NCBI GenBank assembly: GCA_947471565.1
Contig: CANIVT010000006.1
Span: forward strand, 43,854-107,853
DNA length: 64,000 bases
From: Spartobacteria bacterium
GTDB lineage: Bacteria; Verrucomicrobiota; Verrucomicrobiia; Chthoniobacterales; UBA6821
Direction of reading: 5' to 3'
The position numbers were made by a program, and so were the translations under genes. Below are positions 36,646 to 45,925 of this stretch, piece by piece (within the stretch, counting starts at the first letter, position 1; the number at the start of each line of letters is the position of its first letter). The notes under the pieces were generated by a model. That model was given only the letters and a program-made list of their open reading frames with translations, ran no database searches and was not told the origin of the DNA.

Positions 36646-38553
36646 ATGCCCCCCAAGGTTTTCAACCTCCTCGGCATCCTTCTATTTCTGGGAGGATTAA
36701 TTGCCCGGGATTGCCTGGGTGAGCAGACTGGCGATTCCTCCGCACCAGACCCGTCCAGCGAGACAATCAGGACCCTTCAGGAATCCAGGAACTCCCCCCA
36801 TCCCCGCCTCTTCCTGAAGACAGAAGAGGTCGACGCGCTTCGGAAAGGCATCTTCTCGGACTCCCGGATGACGGCGGAGTATCAGCAGTTGATCTCGAGG
36901 GCGCATAAAATGCTGAAGGAAGCCCCGGTGGCACGCAAATTGGATGGCAAGCGCCTCCTGCGTGTCAGCCGCACCTGCCTCGACAGGGTTTCCATCCTTT
37001 CGATGGCATGGAGACTGGAACATGACCCCGCGTTTTTGGCACGGGCCAAGGAGGAAATGCTTGCCGCTGCATCCTTCACGGACTGGAACCCTTCCCATTT
37101 TCTCGACGTGGCGGAGATGACCGCGGCGCTGGCAATCGGCTACGACTGGCTCTACCCCGATCTTGATGACACGACGAGGGAAACCATCAGAAAAGCGATC
37201 GCCGCCAAAGGACTCGAGGCAGGATTAAGCAGGCCGGGAGGCAAGGAGCCCAAGTGGTTCCGAGGAAGGACCAACTGGAATCAGGTCTGCAACGGCGGTC
37301 TGGTTCTCGGTGCGCTTGCCGTTTCGGAGGATTACCCTGACCTCTCCTCGAAAATCATCTCGAGAGGCTTGGAGTCGGTCCCCTTTGCCCTGAAATCGTA
37401 TGCTCCGGCGGGTGTTTATCCCGAGGGTCCCACATACTGGGGTTATGGAACGACCTATTCCTTGTTGATGATCGCCGCGCTCCAGTCCGCTCTTGGAACC
37501 GACTTCGGACTGCCCGATCAACCCGGATTCCTTGAGTCCGCCGAATTCATGCTCCACGTCACCGGTTCCTCGGAACGTTATTTCGGTTTTTCTGATTGCA
37601 GAGAACCCTCCTCCATACAGCCGGCCCTTTTCTGGATCTCCTCCAGAAAAAAGGATCCCTCTCTGCTCTGGAACATGGAACGGAAACTGGATGCAAAGCC
37701 TCTCGAACCCGTTATCTTCCTCCCCTTTCTTCTGCTGTGGAGCAATCCCGGGATGAAAGCCGCCATGCCGAATTCCTTGGATTGGAGCGGGGGTGGGCCC
37801 AATCCCGTTGCGTTTCTAAGGAGTGACTGGGGGAAGGATGCCCTCTATGCGGCGGTGAAGGGAGGATCCCCTTCCCTCAATCACGCCCACATGGATGCTG
37901 GATCTTTTGTCTTTGACGCTCTCGGCACTCGTTGGGTCCACGACCTTGGAGGACAGGATTACAATGGTCTGGAACAGCGCCATATCGATCTTTGGAACAT
38001 GCGTCAGGATTCCGCACGATGGACCATCTTTCGTCTCTCGAATCACTCCCACAATAATCTGGTAATCAACGATGCCTTACAGAATGTCGCAGGAAAAGCC
38101 TCCCTAACTACGAGTGGACTCGGCACCACGAACCCCGCTGCCACTGTGGACTGCTCGGAAATCTTCGCCGGTCAGGCGGCCAAGGTGGTACGCACTCTTT
38201 CGCTTCCCGGTAGGTCATCTTTCCTGATCGAGGACCACGTGGATGAGGTTTCGGCGACTGGTAGCATCCGGTGGCAAATCATGACCGATGCCGCAGTCAG
38301 CACCGAGGGATCCAATGCGGTTTTGAGCAAGGAGGGCAAGACCGTTGTTCTCAACTGTGAAAGCCCCATAGGTGCAACATGGCAGGTCGGCGATGCCTCG
38401 GCACCACGCCAACCCTATGATGCCCCCAATCCCGGCATGCATCAGGTCTTTCTCGAAATCCCAGTAAGAAAAGGGGACTCCGCCACGTTCAAGATCACTC
38501 TTCGACCGAATGCTGTAAAACCTGAGACGATCAATACGCTCAAAGCCCCCTGA
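36646..38553 (+). CDS. Secreted heparinase II/III-like polysaccharide lyase
   Basis: A 635-residue exported protein. A signal peptide (VFNLLGILLFLGGLIARD) is followed by an alpha/alpha-toroid domain (about 50-380) and a beta-sandwich (about 385-620), the layout of heparinase II/III and alginate lyases (PL12, 15, 17, 21). Candidate catalytic parts are Asn and His-bearing NWNQVCNGG (210-218), the Tyr-rich EGPTYWGYGTTY (260-271) and NHAHMDAGSF (412-421), which is the strongest family match. The uronate substrate cannot be fixed. It is alone on the plus strand, 27 bases after the PIN-PhoH gene, and converges on the U32 gene 17 bases away. Confidence 0.85.
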   Translation: MPPKVFNLLGILLFLGGLIARDCLGEQTGDSSAPDPSSETIRTLQESRNSPHPRLFLKTEEVDALRKGIFSDSRMTAEYQQLISRAHKMLKEAPVARKLDGKRLLRVSRTCLDRVSILSMAWRLEHDPAFLARAKEEMLAAASFTDWNPSHFLDVAEMTAALAIGYDWLYPDLDDTTRETIRKAIAAKGLEAGLSRPGGKEPKWFRGRTNWNQVCNGGLVLGALAVSEDYPDLSSKIISRGLESVPFALKSYAPAGVYPEGPTYWGYGTTYSLLMIAALQSALGTDFGLPDQPGFLESAEFMLHVTGSSERYFGFSDCREPSSIQPALFWISSRKKDPSLLWNMERKLDAKPLEPVIFLPFLLLWSNPGMKAAMPNSLDWSGGGPNPVAFLRSDWGKDALYAAVKGGSPSLNHAHMDAGSFVFDALGTRWVHDLGGQDYNGLEQRHIDLWNMRQDSARWTIFRLSNHSHNNLVINDALQNVAGKASLTTSGLGTTNPAATVDCSEIFAGQAAKVVRTLSLPGRSSFLIEDHVDEVSATGSIRWQIMTDAAVSTEGSNAVLSKEGKTVVLNCESPIGATWQVGDASAPRQPYDAPNPGMHQVFLEIPVRKGDSATFKITLRPNAVKPETINTLKAP

Positions 38554-38570
38554 CCAGACCAGCGAAGGGA

Positions 38571-41003
38571 CTACCCCCTTGCTTCCAAAGTTCCCTTGGT
38601 GACTCCCAGTTGGGCATTGGCGCGAAGCGAACGCCAGAGATCGGCGCCTTGGGTCTCTCCGCTGAGGAGCCCCTGATAGGCCCGCACGATCGAGCGGGTC
38701 TGCTCGACATCCTCTTCGAGCAACTCGACTCGAAAGTCACGGAGTCCGGCCGTGAAGAGTTCGCGATAATAACCGGCCCCAGTCTGAGCTACCGCGTTAA
38801 AAAGGGTATTCCTGCATCCGACATCCGCACGAAGCGGATGCTTCATCCCCACACGATCGCGGAGATGCACCCGGTGCGCCTCACAGGGGCGACCACAGTC
38901 GGTGTGATCCTTACCCTCCGAGAGGAATGCCGCAAAGACGCAGTGCTCCATGTGAAACATCGGCATGTGCTGGTGAAGCGTCAGTTCAAACCACTCGGAT
39001 GGCGCCCCTTTCAGAAGATCCAAGACTTGGGCGACATTCAGGTCATAGCTGACAGTGACGCGGTCAAGGCCGCGAGCCCCGTTTTTCGACATAAAGAACT
39101 GAGCCGTCAGGGGGTTGGCGACATTCAGCGAGAAGTCGCCGACAGAGATCAGTCCAGAATTTCTGAAATACTCGATCGCACCGAGGTTGCGGATCAGGAC
39201 GCCGTCGGGCGAAACGTTCTCGATCAGTTTGAAAAACCCTTCCTCCGTGGCTTTCTGGATACGGGGAGTTGCAAGCAAAATCCTTGAGGTCCCGTATTCC
39301 CTGACCAATGCAACCGCCTCCTTATAGCGACGGATATCCTCGAAGTCGGCATAAACCTCGCTGATTCCCTCGCCCAGCACTGCCTCCAACTGCACCATCG
39401 AGCGGCAGAGGACCCGGAGATTCGGTTGCTGAGCGGATGCCGATGCGTCGTGAGGTTCACTGCTCTGGAAAAATTCCCACCACGTTCCGGGATGCTCGAT
39501 GCGTGGCCGACCGGTCGCCACAGCGAGTTTCTCCAGCAGATCGCGGCGCATGCGGTTGACCTCTCCGATCGGAAGGATGAATTCTCCCTCGACATCAAGG
39601 GAGAGTCCTCGAAGTTCGAATCCGGTTTCCCCGGTTTTCTCCAATTGCGCACGGAGTTTCTCCTCGGTCAGGGGAGCTTTCAGCGCCTGATCGATAGGCA
39701 TCAAGGAACGGATCTCGATTCCAGACGACCTCATGACAAGAGGTTCCCCGACGCGGCCCGAGAGAATCACATCAAAGGGGGTCCTGTGGCGCGCCTCGAT
39801 ACGACCATTCCACGACTGACGCAGACGGCGGTTTAGTTCCGGATCGTCGGTTTTCCAGACACGGTGACCCGGCTTGAGCTGGGTCGTGTCGAGATGCCCG
39901 TGCCGGAAATAGTGCCGGTTTCCCCGTATCTCGTAGACCCGCCCTCCCTGCTCCCGATCAGTGTCGGCACCCGTATCGAAGACGATCCCGTCTCCCGGCT
40001 TGAGGGGAGCCTCGGCATCAAAAGCCACGAAGTCGGGACCGACCATCGAGATGATACCAAGGAAAGCGCCGCGTTTTTTTCCGAAGCGTGCATGGACCAG
40101 TTCCTGATGATTCACGCCGTGCATCCACCCGGAGTAGAGACCTCGGGAAAACGCCATCTCTAGTTGGTACCGATCATCGCCACCTGCCTCCTGAGCCGTT
40201 CCTGAGATCGCGGCATCGATCGCCTTCCTGTAAACCTGACAGACAGCCGCGACATACTCGGGGGCCTTCAACCGCCCCTCGATCTTGAAGCTTTCCACAC
40301 CCGCCTCGATAAGGGCGGGAATGTCATTCACCGCCGCGAGATCCTGCGGGGAAAGCAGGTAACGCTTGTCACCCAGATCGCGCAGCGCCCCGTCGACGAC
40401 CAGTTCATAGGGCATGCGGCAAGCCTGCGCACACTCGCCCCGGTTGGCGCTGCGCTGACCCAGCGATTCGCTGGTGAGGCACTGACCGGAGTAAGCGACA
40501 CAGAGCGCTCCGTGGACGAAAACCTCGAGCGGCATCCGCTCTGGATCGAAGCGCTTCAGCTCCCTCAAGGAGAGTTCCCGGGCAAGCACGGAGCGCGTGA
40601 TTCCAAGTCCGCGAGCAACTTCCACTCCCTGCGGGGAGGTGAGGGTCATCTGGGTCGAGGCATGGATCGGAAGTTCCGGAACAACGGCTGCGGCCAGACG
40701 GACAATCCCGATGTCCTGCACGATCAGGGCATCGACCCCCGCGCGATTGAGTAGGCGAAGATAGTCGGCCGCATCGTCCAGCTCTCCGGTGAAAACCAGA
40801 GTGTTCATCGTGACATAGGCCTTCACACCGTGGCGATGGCAGTAAGTGACCACCTCGGGAAGCTCCTCCTCCGTGAAGTTGTCGGCGCGAAGCCGCGCAT
40901 TGAAACGCGGCAGGCCGAAGAAAACGGCATCGGCCCCGTTGGCAACAGCGGCTTTCAAGCACTCCCATCCCCCGGCGGGAGCCAGCAATTCGGGACGATT
41001 CAT
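38571..41003 (-). CDS. U32-family protein (RlhA-like hydroxylation factor)
   Basis: An 810-residue protein of the U32 family. Members once called peptidases act in prephenate-dependent hydroxylation of tRNA (TrhP/YegQ) or 23S rRNA C2501 (RlhA/YdcP). The N-terminal barrel begins ELLAPAGGWECLKAAVANGAD; the Cys-rich signature is CLTSESLGQRSANRGECAQAC, here named by its CQ..C ligands, followed by a DUF3656-like region (KIEGRLKAPEYVA onward). A second barrel-like half near the C-terminus carries CGRPCEAHRVHLRDR. Length exceeds E. coli RlhA by about 150 residues. The start is two bases after the thiS stop. Confidence 0.87.
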   Translation of the reverse strand: MNRPELLAPAGGWECLKAAVANGADAVFFGLPRFNARLRADNFTEEELPEVVTYCHRHGVKAYVTMNTLVFTGELDDAADYLRLLNRAGVDALIVQDIGIVRLAAAVVPELPIHASTQMTLTSPQGVEVARGLGITRSVLARELSLRELKRFDPERMPLEVFVHGALCVAYSGQCLTSESLGQRSANRGECAQACRMPYELVVDGALRDLGDKRYLLSPQDLAAVNDIPALIEAGVESFKIEGRLKAPEYVAAVCQVYRKAIDAAISGTAQEAGGDDRYQLEMAFSRGLYSGWMHGVNHQELVHARFGKKRGAFLGIISMVGPDFVAFDAEAPLKPGDGIVFDTGADTDREQGGRVYEIRGNRHYFRHGHLDTTQLKPGHRVWKTDDPELNRRLRQSWNGRIEARHRTPFDVILSGRVGEPLVMRSSGIEIRSLMPIDQALKAPLTEEKLRAQLEKTGETGFELRGLSLDVEGEFILPIGEVNRMRRDLLEKLAVATGRPRIEHPGTWWEFFQSSEPHDASASAQQPNLRVLCRSMVQLEAVLGEGISEVYADFEDIRRYKEAVALVREYGTSRILLATPRIQKATEEGFFKLIENVSPDGVLIRNLGAIEYFRNSGLISVGDFSLNVANPLTAQFFMSKNGARGLDRVTVSYDLNVAQVLDLLKGAPSEWFELTLHQHMPMFHMEHCVFAAFLSEGKDHTDCGRPCEAHRVHLRDRVGMKHPLRADVGCRNTLFNAVAQTGAGYYRELFTAGLRDFRVELLEEDVEQTRSIVRAYQGLLSGETQGADLWRSLRANAQLGVTKGTLEARG

Positions 41004-41005
41004 GT

Positions 41006-41206
41006 TCAGCCTCCCGCGGCGACCTTCATGAGTTCCAGGCTATCGCCATCGGAGAGCCCCACCGAGTCCCACTCCGAGCGATGGAGGGCTTTTCCATTGT
41101 GCTCCACAAGCATCAGCGGAGCAGGAAGGGAAAGTTCAGAGAGCACTCCCTCAATCGAGGTGGAAGCAAGATGCTTGGATTCGCCATTGATGATGAGGAG
41201 GGACAT
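41006..41206 (-). CDS. thiS: Sulfur carrier protein ThiS
   Basis: A 66-residue ubiquitin-like sulfur carrier for the thiazole of thiamine. The C-terminal Gly-Gly (MKVAAGG) that becomes the thiocarboxylate is present, and LIINGESKHL and SDGDSLELM match the family. It lies between thiH and the U32 gene on the minus strand; thiG and thiF are not present. The 44-base gap to thiH is filled by an arm of the AAAAATG element. Confidence 0.88.
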   Translation of the reverse strand: MSLLIINGESKHLASTSIEGVLSELSLPAPLMLVEHNGKALHRSEWDSVGLSDGDSLELMKVAAGG

Positions 41207-41215
41207 GGATCAGAA

Positions 41216-41319
41216 AGGCAAAATGATAAATGCAGAATGAAAATGGATTACTAGCAGGCAGTAGGTTTGGGAGGAGTTTTCTCTCTTTTTTCTTTTTTCA
41301 TTTTTCCTTCATCATTTCC
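41216..41319. repeat. Inverted AAAAATG-word element at the thiH 3' end
   Basis: The left arm (41216-41245) contains GCAAAATGATAAATGCAGAA and the right arm (41274-41319) contains TTTTTTCATTTTTCCTTCAT. The right arm encodes the extra tail of ThiH (KMKKEKREK) and its stop lies inside the element. The arrangement is the same as at adk. Confidence 0.52.
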
Positions 41320-42429
41320 TAAGATCGCGCTGTCCCAGTCTTTCCATACGGGCTCAAGCCCCCGTGAGGAAAGCATGGCGGCGATTTCGCCAGGAGTCCG
41401 GTCGTCGCTAATCGCGAACTGCTCTGTGGCCGACAACCCCGAACAGGAACTCTCGACTTTTTTCCCCTTCACTGTGTGATGGAGTTGGTCGCTTCCCTGC
41501 CCGGTGTAGCCACCTGGTTCGGTGTGGCTGCCGGCGCTCATCATGGTGACCCCGAGCGGAGCCAAGGCGTCGCGGAGCGTGGCCGGTTCGCGGGTGCTGA
41601 GCACAATGCCTACCTGAGGAAAGGTGATTCTGAGGGCACAGAGGAGTTGGGTGAAGTCACGGTCCCCGAATGGAAAGCGCGGCTGAAATTCACCGGCGGC
41701 GGGCCGTAGACGCGGCATGCTTACGGTAAGTTGGGAGGTCCAGCAGACCCGCTGGAGATGGAAAAGGTGGGCTGCCAACGCCGTGGCCTCCCTCCTCCAA
41801 TCAGAGAGACCAAAGAGGACGCCGATCCCGATTCGGCGGAATCCGGCCTCATGGGCACGCTCCGGGGTATCAAGACGCCAGTCGAAATCCTTCTTGGGTC
41901 CGGCCAAATGAAGCTCCTGATAGGCCTCCCGGTCATAGGTCTCCTGATAGACCACAAGCCCCTCGGCACCGGCTGCAACCAGAGGAAGATAATCTGCGGT
42001 TTCCATCGGAGCGACCTCCAGCGAGAGGCTGGGAATTTCCCGGTGCAGCCGCTCGATGCAGCGCTTGAGATACTCTCCCGAGACGAATTTGGGATGTTCT
42101 CCCGCCACGAGCAGAATATTGCGGAATCCCTCCTCGGAAAGGTGTCTAGCCTCCGCCGCGACCTGCTCGATTTCCAGGGTGACGCGCAGGATCGCCTCGT
42201 TTTCGCGGGAAAAGCCGCAGTAAGCGCAGGAATTCACGCACTCGTTGGAGAGATAAAGCGGCGCAAACAGACGCATCGTTCGCCCGAAGTGACTGCGGGT
42301 CAGGGCGGCTGAGCGACACGCCATCTCCTCGAGTGCCGCGTCGCTGCACGGGTCCAGCATTCGACGGAAGGCCGCAAGCTCCGCAGGAGGAGTGGCGATG
42401 ATCGAATCGATCCGTGTTGAGAAGCCCAT
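41251..42429 (-). CDS. thiH: 2-iminoacetate synthase (tyrosine lyase)
   Basis: A 392-residue radical SAM enzyme that cleaves tyrosine to dehydroglycine and p-cresol for the thiamine thiazole. The cluster motif is CVNSCAYC (Cys64, Cys68, Cys71), followed by ILLVAGEHPKFVS, YQETYDREAYQELH and the C-terminal SAGSHTEPGGY that is shared by the family. The last 20 residues (KMKKEKREKTPPKPTAC) are low-complexity and come from the AAAAATG element, so the native end was probably near ILGND. thiS follows; thiG is missing. Confidence 0.93.
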   Translation of the reverse strand: MGFSTRIDSIIATPPAELAAFRRMLDPCSDAALEEMACRSAALTRSHFGRTMRLFAPLYLSNECVNSCAYCGFSRENEAILRVTLEIEQVAAEARHLSEEGFRNILLVAGEHPKFVSGEYLKRCIERLHREIPSLSLEVAPMETADYLPLVAAGAEGLVVYQETYDREAYQELHLAGPKKDFDWRLDTPERAHEAGFRRIGIGVLFGLSDWRREATALAAHLFHLQRVCWTSQLTVSMPRLRPAAGEFQPRFPFGDRDFTQLLCALRITFPQVGIVLSTREPATLRDALAPLGVTMMSAGSHTEPGGYTGQGSDQLHHTVKGKKVESSCSGLSATEQFAISDDRTPGEIAAMLSSRGLEPVWKDWDSAILGNDEGKMKKEKREKTPPKPTAC

Positions 42430-42430
42430 G

Positions 42431-42528
42431 AAAGGAAAATTATGAAGGATGAGGGATGAAGTATGAAGAAGAACCAGAGGATCACTTCAACCAGGCCTCT
42501 CGCCGGACATTTCCATCTTTCATCATGG
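42431..42528. repeat. Degenerate ATGAAG-word element between thiH and the glycosyltransferase gene
   Basis: The left part reads GGATGAGGGATGAAGTATGA and the right part (42511-42528) ATTTCCATCTTTCATCATGG. The two are only loosely complementary. It reaches the stop codon of the glycosyltransferase 9 gene and seems a decayed relative of the other AAAAATG elements. Confidence 0.35.
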
Positions 42529-43506
42529 TGATTTGATACTTTCCGCTGCAGCCCTCCGCCCCAGTTCTTCCATCTCGGCTTCCGTGGGGAGGCGTCCCTC
42601 GGGCCGCCAGTTGGCATTGAGGCCGCCAACCCTGGAGACCCCGCCGTTCTTCCAGACCATCGACTCCGGGGAGTATGGCCCCACCTTGAGGGGATCACTC
42701 CAGAGATGGATCGCCAGCGTCCGCGCGGGTTTCAGTGCCGAGGCAAGGTGCATCGGACCGCTGTCGGTGCTGACGATAAAAGAGGCCCTACGGAGAATCG
42801 CGATGAGGCCTGAAAGTTCGGTGCGGTTCGTGTAGTCCTCGACACTGGCCGGTAGATTTTCCAGGGCATCACCCCTGCCCACGACGACTACTCTGACAGA
42901 TCCTGTTCCCCTGATGAAGGCACGCACCATTGCAGGAGTGAGACTTTTCCCCTCACCCCGCGCGTAAGGGTGAAGAACAACATACGGTGCCGTGGTTGAA
43001 AATCCCTCGGGAAGCTTTCCTGCGGGAAGCAGGAACTCGGGATGATGGGGGCGTGGAATGCCCAGCAGATCGAGCACGGCAAGGTTGCGGTTCACCGCAT
43101 GATCTTGGGGGTCCACGGACGCCTTCCGTCCGATCAGAAACCTCGCCCCCTCACGTGCATCGGAAAGACCGACCACTTCCACCGCCCCTGAGATTCGTGA
43201 GAAAATGGCGCTGCGCAGAAGTCCCTGGAGGTCGATGGCCAGATCCGGCTTCCAGTCCCGCAGTGTGCCGAGCCATGCCAATGAACGGACCCAGCCTGCG
43301 GGCCCGCGGAATTTCTCACGGGGAAAAAGAATGGTGCCTGAAACACCGGGATGCCCCTCTACCAAGGAACGCCAGACCGGCTGAATGAGCCATCGCAGCT
43401 CGGCCTCCGGCCAACGGGCATGAATTGCGGAAACAACCGGAAGGGCATGAAGGACATCGCCCATGGAACTCGGCTTGACCAGCAGGATGCGTTTCGGAGT
43501 CTTCAT
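42523..43506 (-). CDS. Glycosyltransferase family 9 (heptosyltransferase-like)
   Basis: A 327-residue GT-B enzyme of the WaaC/WaaF family that adds heptose or a related sugar to the lipopolysaccharide inner core at the cytoplasmic face. It starts KRILLVKPSSMGDVLHALP, with catalytic-type Asp17. The donor site shows STDSGPMHLASAL, and the linker has APYVVLHPYARGEGK. Length is typical. It is the last gene of a leftward operon starting with tmk, seven bases after the phosphodiesterase gene. It indicates an outer membrane with LPS-like glycolipid. Confidence 0.9.
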   Translation of the reverse strand: MKTPKRILLVKPSSMGDVLHALPVVSAIHARWPEAELRWLIQPVWRSLVEGHPGVSGTILFPREKFRGPAGWVRSLAWLGTLRDWKPDLAIDLQGLLRSAIFSRISGAVEVVGLSDAREGARFLIGRKASVDPQDHAVNRNLAVLDLLGIPRPHHPEFLLPAGKLPEGFSTTAPYVVLHPYARGEGKSLTPAMVRAFIRGTGSVRVVVVGRGDALENLPASVEDYTNRTELSGLIAILRRASFIVSTDSGPMHLASALKPARTLAIHLWSDPLKVGPYSPESMVWKNGGVSRVGGLNANWRPEGRLPTEAEMEELGRRAAAESIKSP

Positions 43507-43513
43507 GATCGGC

Positions 43514-44245
43514 TCACTCTCCCGTGCGCAGGCGCGAGGCCAGTTTTACCGGGAGACCGGCAGCCAGGATGGCGGAGGCCGCTGCCTCGATGTCGTAATC
43601 GACACGGCGCAGCCAAAGCCCGTCCTGCTCCTCGTCATGAATCATGTAGGCTGCCCTGGGGTCGCCGTCTCGAGGCTGACCAACGGCTCCTGCATTCACC
43701 AGATACTTCGGCGTGCGGGGTAGACGGACGCCTTGATCGGGATGCTCGAAGAGGAGTGCCCGCCCGATTCCCTGTCCAAAGGCCTGCGGGACATGGGTAT
43801 GTCCGATGAAACAAAGCGGCGTACGCTGAAGGGCCAGACTCATTTCGGCATCCGCCACTTCGCGGACATAACCCCAGCCCAGAGGGGAATCGAGCGTGGC
43901 ATGCACGAACGTGGTGCGGCGGATCTGTCGCTGGGGGCGGAGAGACCCAAGCCAGGCTTTCTGGTCGGACGAAAGGCGTTCCCGAGTCCAGTCCAAGGAT
44001 GTTCTGGCCGTCTCGCTGAATCCCTCCAAAGACTTGTGACCGGCGGCCGCCTCGTCATGATTCCCCAGCACGCAGGAGCCCGGGAGGGTTTGGGCAATGG
44101 CGACGCACTCCGAGGGAAAAGCCCCGTACCCGACCACGTCACCGAGGAGATGAAACTCGGTGCAGCCAAACGAACGGGCATCCTCCAACACCGCCTCCAG
44201 CGCGTGCAGATTGGCATGGATATCTCCAAGGATGGCGTAGCGCAT
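43514..44245 (-). CDS. Calcineurin-like metallophosphoesterase (MJ0936/YfcE type)
   Basis: A 243-residue soluble phosphoesterase. The metal-site blocks are GDIHAN (Asp8, His10), GDVVGYGAFP, LGNHDEA and FIGHTHVP. The GDVVGYG form is common in bacterial homologues of MJ0936, whose natural substrate is uncertain. The ATG shares one base with the stop of the preceding gene (TGATG), so translation is coupled. Confidence 0.9.
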   Translation of the reverse strand: MRYAILGDIHANLHALEAVLEDARSFGCTEFHLLGDVVGYGAFPSECVAIAQTLPGSCVLGNHDEAAAGHKSLEGFSETARTSLDWTRERLSSDQKAWLGSLRPQRQIRRTTFVHATLDSPLGWGYVREVADAEMSLALQRTPLCFIGHTHVPQAFGQGIGRALLFEHPDQGVRLPRTPKYLVNAGAVGQPRDGDPRAAYMIHDEEQDGLWLRRVDYDIEAAASAILAAGLPVKLASRLRTGE

Positions 44246-45051
44246 CAGGGACTGGGCTTGGGGAGGGTGGAGGGCGAGGCCGTGGGGTACGGAATCCTTT
44301 GGTCCGCGGGGATTCCAAGCTTCTCCTCAAGACGACGGAGTTCCGTGACCAACGAAGGAAGTCTCATTTTTTCCCCCTGATCATAAAGGGTACGCAACCG
44401 TTCATAGGCCTCCCGTTCCATGCCGGGAACCTTCGCTGCCTCGTAAGCTGCGAACCGCGCCACATAGGCGGGGGCGCCGGGCAATGAAGCAGCCTTGGCG
44501 AAAGCAGTGGAGGCGCCGGCATGATCCTCGGCTTTGTCGCGCAGGAGAATGCCGAGGCGTTCCTGCAGAAGGTAGCTGTCGGGGTTGTTACGGATGCCCC
44601 GTTCGAGAAAATCCCTTCCAAGCTGGATGTATTGGCGGCGGGCCCTCTCACGCAGGACTTCGCTAGGCTGACGCTTATCCTGAAGGGCCGCGATGCTTGC
44701 ATTCCAAGCCATGTGCCAGGCGGCAATGTCCCAGTAGAGCAAGGAATGGGGTTGGAGCGTGGTGACGGTGTTGAAAAGCGAGGCCATGCGTCCCCACTCG
44801 GTCTTTTCCCAGGCAGCATGCGCCTCAATCCAGAGCAGGGCGGCGACCGGGGAGCGGAATCCGCTGAGGGCGGCAAGGAATCCCGATTGCCCGATCTGCT
44901 CACGCAGATCGATCCCCAGCGGGACGGAATGGAACCCCGATTTGGTGGCCGTGGACTGGAGTTCCTTTTGCCAGGGAAGCAGGATCGCTCCGGCAATGAT
45001 CACCATCAGAACGGCCTGCAGGCTGCGGGGAAGGAAGGATGCTGCTGACAT
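44245..45051 (-). CDS. Membrane-anchored TPR-like protein, unknown function
   Basis: A 268-residue protein with one N-terminal membrane helix (QAVLMVIIAGAILLPW, about residues 12-30) and a helical periplasmic body. Paired helices such as GRDFLERGIRNNPDSYLLQE and AFAKAASLPGAPAYVARFA have TPR-like Ala/Gly/Pro spacing, though I cannot assign whole repeats. The C-terminus is Pro/Ser-rich. It lies seven bases after an ABC-2 permease gene and may work with it. The ATG at 45051 was chosen because an upstream extension overlaps the permease gene. Confidence 0.75.
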   Translation of the reverse strand: MSAASFLPRSLQAVLMVIIAGAILLPWQKELQSTATKSGFHSVPLGIDLREQIGQSGFLAALSGFRSPVAALLWIEAHAAWEKTEWGRMASLFNTVTTLQPHSLLYWDIAAWHMAWNASIAALQDKRQPSEVLRERARRQYIQLGRDFLERGIRNNPDSYLLQERLGILLRDKAEDHAGASTAFAKAASLPGAPAYVARFAAYEAAKVPGMEREAYERLRTLYDQGEKMRLPSLVTELRRLEEKLGIPADQRIPYPTASPSTLPKPSP

Positions 45052-45058
45052 GGCGGCA

Positions 45059-45925
45059 TCAGAGTTCCCTGTTCTGGAAGAGGAAACAGGCAACGGCATA
45101 ATAGACGGCCGTATAGACGCCGCCGAGCGCCAGCGTCTGCAGGAATAACCCTGTTGGCAGGGACGTCCCCGCGACAATGTCGTCGCTCAGATTAAAGGCC
45201 TGCAAATCGGGAAAAAGAAGCGCCACCACGGCGGTGAAAACGCGGGTCCACCAGTGGATGCCGATTCCGCTCATCCAGTACTCCCGCGCGGTGACCTGAA
45301 GATGCCCGATGAAGTAGGCCGAAGCTGCGACGAGGATGGCAAAGATCCCGGAGGTGGCGAAGGTCGAGACCAGCAGCGTGAGCGAGGCCAGCAGGATCGA
45401 CTTTGCCAACAGGAGGACCATGGCCGCCAAGAGATCCCAGGAGAACACCCCCCGACGCACGGCATCAAGAGCGGCCGCGAGATCCTGAGGGGATCCCGAG
45501 AAGGTGGCGCGGGTCTCGGCGAGGGCAGCCTGCTCACGCAGAAAGAGAACGCCGACAAAGAGAACCCCCATCACGAGCGTGGAAAGGGCGAGCAGGATGA
45601 TGACTCCGAGAAGTTTTCCGAGAAGGTACTCATGGCGCGGCACCGGCTTGGAGAGGATCGTGAAGATCGTCCGGTCCTCCAGATCACGCGGCAGGAGGTT
45701 GGCGGTCGTAAGGATCGCCAGAAGGCAGAGAAAGACGGCCATGGCGCCCAGCGCCACATCCTTGAGCATCTGGAACTCCTCCTGGAAAGAGAACTTGGCG
45801 AGGAAAGCCGAGTTTCCGATCACCACCAGGGCGAAAATCAGAAGGAAATAGAAAACTTTTTGACGAACCAGACCGGTGAAGGTATTGCGGCCAATGGCCG
45901 TGATCCGGGAGAGAGAGCCTGTCAT
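45059..45925 (-). CDS. ABC-2 type transporter permease
   Basis: A 288-residue integral membrane protein with six hydrophobic segments in the ABC-2 layout: helix 1 (VFYFLLIFALVVIGNSAFL), a cytoplasmic coupling region (LPRDLEDRTIFTILSKPVPR, typical of the NosY/ABC-2 group) and later helix pairs. No ATPase gene lies in this window next to it. The start overlaps the proB stop as ATGA, implying coupled translation; the TPR-like gene follows seven bases on. The substrate is unknown. Confidence 0.87.
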   Translation of the reverse strand: MTGSLSRITAIGRNTFTGLVRQKVFYFLLIFALVVIGNSAFLAKFSFQEEFQMLKDVALGAMAVFLCLLAILTTANLLPRDLEDRTIFTILSKPVPRHEYLLGKLLGVIILLALSTLVMGVLFVGVLFLREQAALAETRATFSGSPQDLAAALDAVRRGVFSWDLLAAMVLLLAKSILLASLTLLVSTFATSGIFAILVAASAYFIGHLQVTAREYWMSGIGIHWWTRVFTAVVALLFPDLQAFNLSDDIVAGTSLPTGLFLQTLALGGVYTAVYYAVACFLFQNREL

